From assembly GCA_002420305.1 (NCBI GenBank), contig DIHT01000169.1:34120-97098 (forward strand): a DNA stretch of 62,979 nucleotides, read 5' to 3'. The stretch is from Akkermansiaceae bacterium UBA5689 (lineage in GTDB: Bacteria; Verrucomicrobiota; Verrucomicrobiia; Verrucomicrobiales; Akkermansiaceae). The first letter of the stretch is position 1. The number at the start of each line of letters is the position of its first letter. The notes beneath the pieces were generated by a model. That model searched no databases and had not been told where the DNA came from. It worked only from the letters and a program-made list of their open reading frames with translations. A program made the translations under genes and the position numbers. Shown in pieces: positions 53,001-60,223 of the stretch.

Positions 53001-55343
53001 AATTACCAACGTATTCAAGACTACCTCGACGTGGTTAATTTTGCAGACTATATGCTCCTCCATTTCTATGCCGACTCGGAGGACTGGCCTCACCATAACG
53101 GTTATGCCGCGGCCAATTCAGTGAGTGGCGATGGCAAATACCGTTTCTGGTGCTGGGACCAGGAAATCGTCCTCGATAAATATTCGTGGAATCGCTACGG
53201 CGATAGCAGAGGGGTGGGATCTCCCTTCCAACGTCTTCGACAGAATGCCGAGTTCCGCATGCTCCTGGCCGATCGGGCGCAGAAGCACCTATTTAACGGC
53301 GGGGCACTTAGTGAAACAGAATCGGCCAACCGATATTTATCGATCGCCAACCGAATCGATAAGGCCATCGTGGCGGAATCAGCCCGCTGGGGAGACACCC
53401 AGGCCACTACTCCTTATGGAGACACTCCTGGATCATCTACAAATATCGATGCTGACTACTACCCACCAACGATTAATCGCCCAATTTACTTCACCCGGGA
53501 ACAGCATTGGCTGGTCGAGCGCGACAACGTAGTAACCAACTACATTCCTACCCTTCACGATCAGAACGACTCACGCTCCATCATCAGGGAATTACGAGCA
53601 AACAACCTATTCCCTTCCATCGACGCACCTCGATTCAGCCAGTTTGGCGGCGAAGTACCCCTCGGCTTCGAACTAGGAATAACCGGTGCAACGGGAACCA
53701 TTTACTATACCTTGGATGGCAGCGATCCGCGAATGACCGGCGGAACGGCAAACCCCCTTGCGACATCTATCCCCACTGGAGTATCGGTAGACACCCTCTT
53801 CCCCTTTGAGGATTCAGGCTGGCAGTTTTTGGACACCGGAACACGACTGAGTAGTAGCAATGTGGTAGTTGGTCATGAATCCTACGACTCCACAGACTGG
53901 AAACATCCTGATTTTGCAGACGAAACATGGACCACCGGCCAAGCAATGCTGGGCGGCGACTCGGTTTCCGATATTAATGGAGAATCTCTGGCTACAATTA
54001 TTGACATCGGCCCCTCAGGGAACCGGCATCTCACCATCTATTTTCGAAAGCATTTCAATGTCGACGAGGCCAATGGCTACACCGCCCTGACAGCTGGCGT
54101 GAAGCGCGATGATGGAGCGATTCTCTATCTCAATGGCCGCGAGATCGGACGCACTAACATGCCGGGAGGAACGGTCAGCGCTCTTGATGTGGCCTCAACG
54201 GGAACCACAGGAGCGGCTGAGAATGCGGTAAACCAGATTGTTTACACACTGGAACCCGGCATACTCAGAAATGGCAGCAATGTGCTTGCAGTCGAGGTGC
54301 ACCAGTCGAGCAGCGGAAGCGGAGACATGGGAATCGACATAGAACTCACCGCGCTGAAACCTGCTGAGCCTCCTACCCCCGTAGCCCTGACACAGACCGG
54401 CACAGTCAGCGCCCGCATCCTGAGTGACGGCGAATGGTCCGCCCTGTCTGAAGCGTCTTTTATCGTAGGGACATCCGCATCCGCTGCAAACCTGGCTGTT
54501 TCGGAAATAATGTATAACCCGGTCGGAGCAAGAGAAGACTCGGAATACATCGAATTGATGAACATCAGCGACCGAGAATCAATCGACCTGACAAACGTCC
54601 ACTTCGATGCAGGTCTCAGTTACGAATTTCCCGCAGGCTTCTCTCTGGCCCCGCTCGAACGCGCAGTGATCGTCAAGAATCAGAGCGTTTTCGCTGCGAC
54701 CTATCCAACCGCCGGAATCACGATTGCACCCGGAGTGTTCACCGGAAACCTCTCTAACAGTGGCGAGGAAATCGCGGTGAAAGACGGCAGCGGCAACGAT
54801 ATCCGTCGCTTCGCTTACAGTGATCGAAATCCTTGGCCAGAGAGCCCAGATGGAATGGGATACGCTCTCGTGCTTGTCTCTCCTTCTACGAATCCAGATC
54901 ACTCCCTTCCTCAGAACTGGCGCGGGAGCGCCTCTCTCGGTGGTTCACCCGGAGACACTGACGCCGTAACCTTTATTGGAGATCCCGACAGAGACAGCGA
55001 CCGGGATGGCCGAACCGCTTTCTTTGAGCACGCTCTGGCCAGAAGCGACGAAAATCCCGCGGATGGCTCCGTTTTCAACATTGGATTCGTGATCTTCGAC
55101 GACAGATCTGGTTTGGGCCTCCAAGAATTTCTGGAGCTCACCTTTACCCGAAACCTCACAGCCGATAACGCCCTCATCGAGGCGGAAATCTCCACTGATC
55201 TCGTAACCTGGTCCCCTTTAGAAGCCATTTTGACTGCCCGAATCAACCATGGGAATGGAACTGCCACTGACACCTATCGGTCATCAGCCTCCATCGATTC
55301 AAGTCTGCGCAAATTCCTTCGGTTGAAGGTTACGCGGAGGTAA
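50040..55343 (+). CDS. Giant modular surface protein with CotH, lamin-tail and calcium-repeat domains
   Basis: A 1767-residue exported protein (TTG start at 50040; signal peptide about 1-20). In order: an unrecognised domain shared with the next gene (about 22-250); cadherin-like domain (255-350); thrombospondin type 3 calcium repeats such as DADNDGLDDDWE, DTDNDGLNDD and DTDGDGLTDG (353-470); lamin tail domain (488-620); chitobiase C-terminal-type domain with YTLDGSRPS (645-718); CotH-type domain (775-1090) with HKHSLRVTFTTEFG and FWCWDQEI; a second YTLDGSDPR domain (1215-1245); a jelly-roll (about 1258-1440); a second lamin tail (1485-1640); and a C-terminal beta module. Combination typical of Verrucomicrobia. 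Function is probably adhesion or spore-coat-like surface assembly; a kinase activity for CotH is inference. Alternative starts are not obvious. Confidence 0.88.
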   Translation: MKSCHLSVLIVCAFAAPALADLLVDFNSTSQDGGPHPQAGYSSYDAAHEASGDFVNARNYTAFGTSVALTVDYPDSSDSRVQQMIDRGGGNDANWTGAKLDLITDWIGVDTRTSNGGNGNYDEINGNPTRITFTLENIPPGTYRWRSYHHDTEHMNGLFVVDYSTDGGGSYQRVEGPLPSGAFRQTDSTRGGIPESDMVYRGPDPESLPSTVEFDFATAPGQDVVVRVTPLSSTAVHAQFAVINGFEILQTAPPDSPTDITLSSTRVSRSAPVGTLAGTLSTSDVTPDDSHSYVLVAGKGDVDNTKFDIVGDRLVTNRNLSSLPLGSPLNVRIRTTDILGNYFEKAFVIELVNDADNDGLDDDWELTYFADLTVASGTGNNDSDALDNLREQERGTSPVIADTDNDGLNDDLEDGSGVFRGAGNPGSNPLLADTDGDGLTDGIEISSENGHVTDPNLVDSDADNFSDPVELAEGSDPNNPTNFPDVLLPLILNEIMTRNEIGIQDGYGTREDWIEIHNPNPTAVDLDGYFLTDDPSQLTKWNFPSIEIPASGYLIVFASGINTVDPDGNPHTNFKMESVGEYLAIVRPDGTSIDNSFHPSFPEQFADISYGSQSIDGARAFFSLPTPNEANGSGVPGVVKDTNFSIKRGFYDAPFRVAVTNDTPGTIIRYTLDGSRPSESDGNVYTEPVLVDTTTTLRAIAYRPGWLSSNIDTQTYIFVDDVAQQPANPPGWPADWSNSGDPSAIHPADYEMDPRVVRNTLPGYGIREALLDIPSVSIAMEPRDFLNAEGQSATGIYSNPRSRFERPCSIEYIRPDGIRGFQYDAKIEVHGNASRRAARMHKHSLRVTFTTEFGGPGRLEYPLFPESPVDQFNKLVLRACFTDSWGLVSWASNRYRPNDSQYFRDVWMKESLRDMGQPSSYGNFVHLYVNGLYFGLHNLTERLEDDFWAEHLGGAKEDWEINKDLSGGGSRWNQMMSLANGNITSARNYQRIQDYLDVVNFADYMLLHFYADSEDWPHHNGYAAANSVSGDGKYRFWCWDQEIVLDKYSWNRYGDSRGVGSPFQRLRQNAEFRMLLADRAQKHLFNGGALSETESANRYLSIANRIDKAIVAESARWGDTQATTPYGDTPGSSTNIDADYYPPTINRPIYFTREQHWLVERDNVVTNYIPTLHDQNDSRSIIRELRANNLFPSIDAPRFSQFGGEVPLGFELGITGATGTIYYTLDGSDPRMTGGTANPLATSIPTGVSVDTLFPFEDSGWQFLDTGTRLSSSNVVVGHESYDSTDWKHPDFADETWTTGQAMLGGDSVSDINGESLATIIDIGPSGNRHLTIYFRKHFNVDEANGYTALTAGVKRDDGAILYLNGREIGRTNMPGGTVSALDVASTGTTGAAENAVNQIVYTLEPGILRNGSNVLAVEVHQSSSGSGDMGIDIELTALKPAEPPTPVALTQTGTVSARILSDGEWSALSEASFIVGTSASAANLAVSEIMYNPVGAREDSEYIELMNISDRESIDLTNVHFDAGLSYEFPAGFSLAPLERAVIVKNQSVFAATYPTAGITIAPGVFTGNLSNSGEEIAVKDGSGNDIRRFAYSDRNPWPESPDGMGYALVLVSPSTNPDHSLPQNWRGSASLGGSPGDTDAVTFIGDPDRDSDRDGRTAFFEHALARSDENPADGSVFNIGFVIFDDRSGLGLQEFLELTFTRNLTADNALIEAEISTDLVTWSPLEAILTARINHGNGTATDTYRSSASIDSSLRKFLRLKVTRR
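50103..50789 (+). repeat. Shared ~230-residue domain, copy 1
   Basis: Codes for residues 22-250 of the CotH protein. Pattern: LLVDFNSTSQDGG, AHEASGDF, RVQQMIDRGGGNDANW, DWIGVDTRT, NGGNGNYD, GTYRWRSYHHDTE, and ending VHAQFAVINGFEI. Copies 2 and 3 are in the next gene. It is a secreted beta-rich domain, possibly carbohydrate binding. It matches no family that I can name. Confidence 0.8.
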
Positions 55344-55524
55344 GGAGCCCAAGCCCTTCAGGACTTAGAAATATCTAGCCTTCCAAGCCTTTCCCGGAGC
55401 GAAAGCCAACCCCTTCGACACACTCTTTACATTCTTCATAAACTCACTGAGCCTTAGAGTCAAAGCAGACATCGACTCTCCCGACCTCGCCGCTTGGAAT
55501 TACCCAAAATTCATCAAAAACCTC

Positions 55525-55537
55525 GAGACTATCGATT
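55525..55537 (+). repeat. Leader motif shared with the paralogue (copy 2)
   Basis: GAGACTATCGATT, 17 bases before the ATG of the second modular protein. It corresponds to GAGACTCATCGATT at 50019-50032. Confidence 0.5.
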
Positions 55538-55554
55538 CACTCTCCCTCATCCAC

Positions 55555-58290
55555 ATGAAATCCAGACTATCCTCTCGCTCCTTGCGACTTCTCCTTGTCC
55601 TCCTCTCGTCGACAGTATGTGGAACCCTCTGCGGCCAGAATCTCCTGATTGATTTCAGCTCGACAACTCAGGACGGAGGCCCCGCCTCACAGGCTGGTTA
55701 CCAGAGTTACAACGCCGGACACGAGGTCACCGCAGATTTTATCACCCGGAGCTACTCTGCCTTTGGCACGACAATCGATATTACTCCAGATTGGCCCAAT
55801 ACCACTGACAACCGTGCCCAGCAGATGATCGACCGAGGAGGCGGCAACGATGCGAACTGGGATAATGCCAACACCGACCTCAACCTCGTTACAGACTGGC
55901 TTGGCATTGACACCAGGACCGGCAATGGAGGCAACGGAAACTGGGACGGAGCCACCGGAGGCATCCCCACCTTCATGACCCTCACGGTCGCCAACCTTCC
56001 CGCCGGCACATACGGCTGGACCTCCTATCATCACGATACCGAAAACGTTCACACGAATTTTCAAATCGAGCTCTCCACCGATGGCGGCAACAGCTTCGTC
56101 AACCTCGGTCAGGATTTCTATATGTCAGATAGCTCCCCGGGAGGGAGCCCTGACTCCGGCACCGATGGAGGAGGAGGCGTTCTGGTTGGCCCTGATGCTG
56201 ATAGCCTAGCATCAACCGTCAATTTCACTATCGACGCTACCGGCGTGGACGAAGTTGTCATTCGATTTGCGCCTCTCAGCGGAGCTCTAGGCAATGCCGT
56301 TCATAACCAGCTCTGGGGAATCAACGGCTTCGAGATGAGTCCACTGAGCGACGCCGACGACGACGACCTGCCAGACTCCTTCGAGAGCCTCATCGTTGAC
56401 GCCAATCCAACCGACGCAATTGAAACCATTGAAGATGTCCTCCCCGGCGAAGATTTCGACAATGACGGCTCCAGCAATGCCGAGGAACTGACCCGCGGAA
56501 CCAGCCCTGTGGAAGCGGACTCCGACGAGGATGGATTTCTGGATGGGGCAGAGGATGGCGGCGGCACTTGGGTCAACACCGATCAGACCGGCAGCAACCC
56601 CCTGAATGCCGATAGCGATGGCGATGGACTACTCGATGGAAGCGAAAATCCCGATCTTCCACACGATTCTGACAATCCCGCCACCCAACCCGGCACCGAC
56701 CCTAATCAGGCTGATAGCGATGGCGATGGAGTCACTGATGGAAGTGAGATCTTTACGGACGGAACAAATCCAACAGATTCCAGTGATTTCTACGACCTCT
56801 TTGCCTCAACCGATGGAGCCCTCCTGGTCGATTTTAATTCCACCACTCAGGACGGCCCCGCCAACAATCAAGATGGGTTTCAGCCCTACGATGCCGGGCA
56901 CGAGGTCCCCGCCGACTTTATCACACGCTCCTATACCGCTTTCAACACCACGATAACACTCACTCCGGGGTGGCCCAACACCACAGACAATAGGGTGCAG
57001 CAAATGATCGATCGCGGCGCCGGCAACGATGCCAACTGGGCGAACACAAACGACGATGTCAACCTTGTCACTGACTGGATTGGGGTCGACAGCCGCACCG
57101 GACAAGGAGGCAACGGCAACTGGGATGGCGCAACAGCAGGAACACCTACCTACCTGACCCTCACCCTTGGCGATCTACCTCGTGGTACCTACCAATGGAC
57201 ATCTTTCCATCACGACACCGAGAATGTCCATGGATTCTTTCAGATTGAAATATCGACTGATGGCGGAGCGAGCTTTGAGAACCTTGGCCAGGAGTTTTAC
57301 ATGTCCGATAGCACTTCCGGAGGCAACCCAAACTCCGACGACTCAGTCAATGGCTTTACTGGCACCGAGGACGGCGCAACTGGCGCAGGAACACTTACCT
57401 CAACGACAAACCTCGAGTTTACCGCCGGAGGTGATGATGTCGTTTTACGTTTCGCCCCTCTAAGCAATATTGCAGTACACCGACAACTCTTTGCCGTTAA
57501 TGGCTTCATACTGCGGCGCACAGGAGGAAACCGTTTGAGAATCACTGACTTTTCCCGTGATCCCAATACCGACGAACTCAGTATTAGCTGGGAGAGCAAG
57601 CCCGGCAAACTCTACAACCTCCGCAGCACTCTCGATCCCTCTTCCACGAAACCGGAAGACTGGGAACTCCTCGAACCACACGAGGACATCGCAGCAACTC
57701 CCCCCCTGAACACCCTCGTCATATCTCGTCCCGCTGACAGCGAGCGCTATTTCGTCGTCGAGGAGTTCAATGCCCCACCGCTCACCGTGTTCACCGAAAA
57801 CTTCGAAACTGGAGGCGCGGGATGGATCGCAACCTCCGAGGGAGTCGGCACCACAACTGAGTGGGAGCTTGGCATACCAGACCCCGACCTCTTTGGCGGC
57901 CCTCCCGCAGCAAGAAGCGGAAGCCAATGCTATGGAACGGATCTGGACGCCTACTATGTTGAAGACACACTGATTCGGCTACAATCGCCCCCGATCGACC
58001 TGAGCGGAATCGTCGGAGGGAATATCAGCTATTTTCAGTGGAAAGACATCGAGGAAACTTTCGATAGCGCCACCGTGAGGCTCCTGGATGCAAGCAACAG
58101 CTCTGAAATCGCAATTCTCGCAGGCTCCTTGGACGGTCTTTCGACAAGCTGGGAAGAGGTCTCTCACCCCATTCCTGCGGAAGCCGAAGGCATGACAGTA
58201 ATCCTCGAATTTATTCTCCAGACCGACGACATCGGCAATCAAGCAGGCCTCTACATTGATGACATCTCTATTCAGGGCCCTGCTCTGTAA
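55555..58290 (+). CDS. Modular surface protein with two copies of a novel domain and calcium repeats
   Basis: A 911-residue exported protein with a signal peptide (about 1-28). Residues 29-263 and 423-655 are two copies of the domain that also opens the CotH protein. Between them are thrombospondin type 3 repeats (265-408): DADDDDLPD, DFDNDGSSN, DSDEDGFLD, DSDGDGLLD and DSDGDGVTD, so it probably binds calcium. After copy 3 follows a beta module with WESKPGKLYNLRS (about 670-740) and a C-terminal jelly-roll-like domain (about 745-910, ending GLYIDDISIQ). The last two modules are also in the broken gene at 39343-40922. The protein is probably on the cell surface. The YWTD propeller gene follows in the same direction. 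Confidence 0.85.
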   Translation: MKSRLSSRSLRLLLVLLSSTVCGTLCGQNLLIDFSSTTQDGGPASQAGYQSYNAGHEVTADFITRSYSAFGTTIDITPDWPNTTDNRAQQMIDRGGGNDANWDNANTDLNLVTDWLGIDTRTGNGGNGNWDGATGGIPTFMTLTVANLPAGTYGWTSYHHDTENVHTNFQIELSTDGGNSFVNLGQDFYMSDSSPGGSPDSGTDGGGGVLVGPDADSLASTVNFTIDATGVDEVVIRFAPLSGALGNAVHNQLWGINGFEMSPLSDADDDDLPDSFESLIVDANPTDAIETIEDVLPGEDFDNDGSSNAEELTRGTSPVEADSDEDGFLDGAEDGGGTWVNTDQTGSNPLNADSDGDGLLDGSENPDLPHDSDNPATQPGTDPNQADSDGDGVTDGSEIFTDGTNPTDSSDFYDLFASTDGALLVDFNSTTQDGPANNQDGFQPYDAGHEVPADFITRSYTAFNTTITLTPGWPNTTDNRVQQMIDRGAGNDANWANTNDDVNLVTDWIGVDSRTGQGGNGNWDGATAGTPTYLTLTLGDLPRGTYQWTSFHHDTENVHGFFQIEISTDGGASFENLGQEFYMSDSTSGGNPNSDDSVNGFTGTEDGATGAGTLTSTTNLEFTAGGDDVVLRFAPLSNIAVHRQLFAVNGFILRRTGGNRLRITDFSRDPNTDELSISWESKPGKLYNLRSTLDPSSTKPEDWELLEPHEDIAATPPLNTLVISRPADSERYFVVEEFNAPPLTVFTENFETGGAGWIATSEGVGTTTEWELGIPDPDLFGGPPAARSGSQCYGTDLDAYYVEDTLIRLQSPPIDLSGIVGGNISYFQWKDIEETFDSATVRLLDASNSSEIAILAGSLDGLSTSWEEVSHPIPAEAEGMTVILEFILQTDDIGNQAGLYIDDISIQGPAL
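55639..56343 (+). repeat. Shared ~235-residue domain, copy 2
   Basis: Residues 29-263 of the second modular protein. Key segments: LLIDFSSTTQDGG, MIDRGGGNDANW, DWLGIDTRT, GTYGWTSYHHDTENVH, FYMSDSSPGGS, and NQLWGINGFEM. Asp, His and Asn are nearly invariant among the three copies. Confidence 0.85.
56821..57519 (+). repeat. Shared ~233-residue domain, copy 3
   Basis: Residues 423-655. Key segments: LLVDFNSTTQDGP, MIDRGAGNDANW, DWIGVDSRTG, GTYQWTSFHHDTENVHG, FYMSDSTSGG and RQLFAVNGFIL. Close to copy 2 along its full length, so a recent internal duplication. Confidence 0.85.
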
Positions 58291-58419
58291 GCGAGCCGAA
58301 TGACAGAAAGGAATACGGGAGGCACTCCGGGCAGCGAGATATAAGCCTCCCTCAGGGACAGTAATCGTATAACACCTGAGATGTTCTCAGATAGGAAGGC
58401 TGTCAAGTTGTGAGGCAGC

Positions 58420-58443
58420 GACGCACAGACGCACAGACGCACA
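58420..58443. repeat. (GACGCACA)3 tandem repeat
   Basis: Three perfect copies of the 8-base unit GACGCACA end 35 bases before the start of the YWTD gene. A unit number change would shift promoter spacing, as in phase-variable genes; three copies are few for that. A dyad CTGAG-ATGTT-CTCAG (58376-58390) lies just upstream, and GGGAGGC/GCCTCCC arms are at 58317-58323 and 58345-58351. Confidence 0.5.
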
Positions 58444-58478
58444 GGATTCTTTAAACTACCCTGCCTGCGGCACTCCCA

Positions 58479-59708
58479 ATGAAAACGCTCTTTCTCTTGC
58501 TCTTCTCTCTCCACGTAGCGGCTTCCCTCACGTGGGCCGGAAAAATATATTTTACAGACCGCGGCTCGGGACGGGTTCATAGAGCAAACTTAGATGGCTC
58601 GGATCTCGAGACTCTCTCCACCCTGAAAGGGTCGAACCTCCGCGGAATCACCCTTAACCCGGAGGAAGGGAAAATGTATTTTTGCGATAATAGAAGCGAC
58701 ACTATCTACTGTGCCGATCTCGACGGCTCTAACCGCTCTCCTATCATAACAACTGACCTCGGATTCCCAGCTGACATCACATTCGACTCCATCTCTCAGA
58801 AACTCTACTGGTGCGACCGCGACAACGACCGTATCGAACGCGCAAATCCCGATGGCAGCGAGCGTGAGACCATCATCGAGACTGACCAACCCTACTTCCT
58901 GGATCTTGACCCGGCGGGAGGCAAGATCTACTGGGGGCACTTTGCTATTGGCAGCATCTTCAGAGCCAATCTGGCCGACGGAACTGATGTTGAAACGATT
59001 GTCAGCGGTCTCACTACCGTCCGTCAGGTCGAGCTCGACCTTGTCAACGGGTATATTTACTGGTGCGATCGAAATGCCACTCCATCCCGGATTCAGAGAC
59101 GTTCCATCGAGGGTGATCAGGTTGAAACCCTTTATCTCGGACTCGATACCCCGCACGGGATGAGTCTCGATATCCCCGCCGGAAAGATTTACTGGGCCGA
59201 TACCGGCACCAACAACCGTCCAGACAGCATTGGAGCCCGCTCCCTCTGTCGCGGTGATATGGACGGGAGCGGTCCCCTTGAGGTTCTCATTACGCTATCA
59301 CAGCCTTGGGATGTCACTCTTGATCCTACCATCACCAATTACAGCGATTGGCGTCAGCGTTACCTGCCTGCGAATACAGAACTCGATGGGCTGGGCGACG
59401 ACGTCGACGGCGACGGCATCCAGAATGGCATCGCCTACGCGCTAGGTGACAGCTTACCAATCCTCTCCGTCTCTCCCCCCGCTCTTCACTACACCCTGCG
59501 TAGAAACGTCAACGATCTCAACAATCTCCGCGTCGAATTGTCTATGGATCTTAAGACGTGGCGACATAACGATGACGGAGAGGGCATTGTCAGCATGAAC
59601 TTCCCTGCGCAGGGGCTTCCAGACGACTCATTCCAGCTTATCCGCAGCGAAGTGGTTCCTCCATTCGATACCGCTGAGCAGCTTTATCTCCGCATCGTCC
59701 TACCCTGA
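58479..59708 (+). CDS. Exported YWTD (LDL receptor class B) beta-propeller protein
   Basis: A 409-residue exported protein. After the signal peptide (MKTLFLLLFSLHVAASLTWA) come repeats of the YWTD type: GKIYFTDRGSGRVHRANLDG, GKMYFCDNRSDTIYCADLDG, QKLYWCDRDNDRIERANPDG, GKIYWGHFAIGSIFRANLAD, GYIYWCDRNATPSRIQRRS and GKIYWADTG. This is one six-bladed propeller (about 20-290). The C-terminal 120 residues hold a short segment with GDGIQNGIAYALG and a beta module (LRRNVNDLNNLRVELSMDL) resembling the end of other secreted proteins here. Such propellers bind proteins or sugars. It stands downstream of the two modular proteins. Confidence 0.9.
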   Translation: MKTLFLLLFSLHVAASLTWAGKIYFTDRGSGRVHRANLDGSDLETLSTLKGSNLRGITLNPEEGKMYFCDNRSDTIYCADLDGSNRSPIITTDLGFPADITFDSISQKLYWCDRDNDRIERANPDGSERETIIETDQPYFLDLDPAGGKIYWGHFAIGSIFRANLADGTDVETIVSGLTTVRQVELDLVNGYIYWCDRNATPSRIQRRSIEGDQVETLYLGLDTPHGMSLDIPAGKIYWADTGTNNRPDSIGARSLCRGDMDGSGPLEVLITLSQPWDVTLDPTITNYSDWRQRYLPANTELDGLGDDVDGDGIQNGIAYALGDSLPILSVSPPALHYTLRRNVNDLNNLRVELSMDLKTWRHNDDGEGIVSMNFPAQGLPDDSFQLIRSEVVPPFDTAEQLYLRIVLP

Positions 59709-60223
59709 TGGCCAGCTGACGGTTGACGGTGAGCTACAAAGGCGGGGACGCTACTTTTTCACTCCGCGGAGCAACCTTGCTCGCTATCAGCAATGGAGAC
59801 CCATCGAAGGAATCGGAAACAGTGACGTCCTGCCTCCTTGAGAGCATAAATTCTACACGGCGACGCCCATCCACGGCGTTTGATTCCGATCGATACCTCG
59901 CGCTGGGCATACAAATACCAGGAGGAGGCCTAGAAAGCCGTTTTGCCGGCTTCTCATCAGTGGTGGAGTAACTCCCACGAAACACTGCTGGCGCAGAGAA
60001 CTTTAAGGCCAGTAATTTTGACCTGCGCTCCGAAGAATAGTTCTTTCTTTCCGAGGAGAAAAACCCGGAATATTCGCGCGTAACTGAGCCTTTGGAGGTT
60101 GCAGTTCCAACCTATCTTCCGGCCGGCCCCTCGCGTCGCCTTGACTAAAAAGGAAATTCTCTTCAGTAACGGCGTTCCGAAACAGTAGTTCCCTTATCTA
60201 TTCCCGCCCCTAACTACGAACTC
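59709..60223. other. Intergenic region upstream of pyc
   Basis: About 515 bases with no gene that I can support. ORFs of about 82 residues on both strands (59723-59985) look like chance: no signal peptide, no motif, biased composition. A weak stem near AAGCCG-TTTTGC-CGGCTT (around 59935) might end the YWTD transcript. A promoter for pyc should lie at the right side but is not clear. Confidence 0.4.

Noticed and set aside
59723..59985. 82- and 83-codon frames on both strands before pyc
   Set aside because: No motif, signal peptide or ribosome binding site; they shadow each other, so chance is likely.
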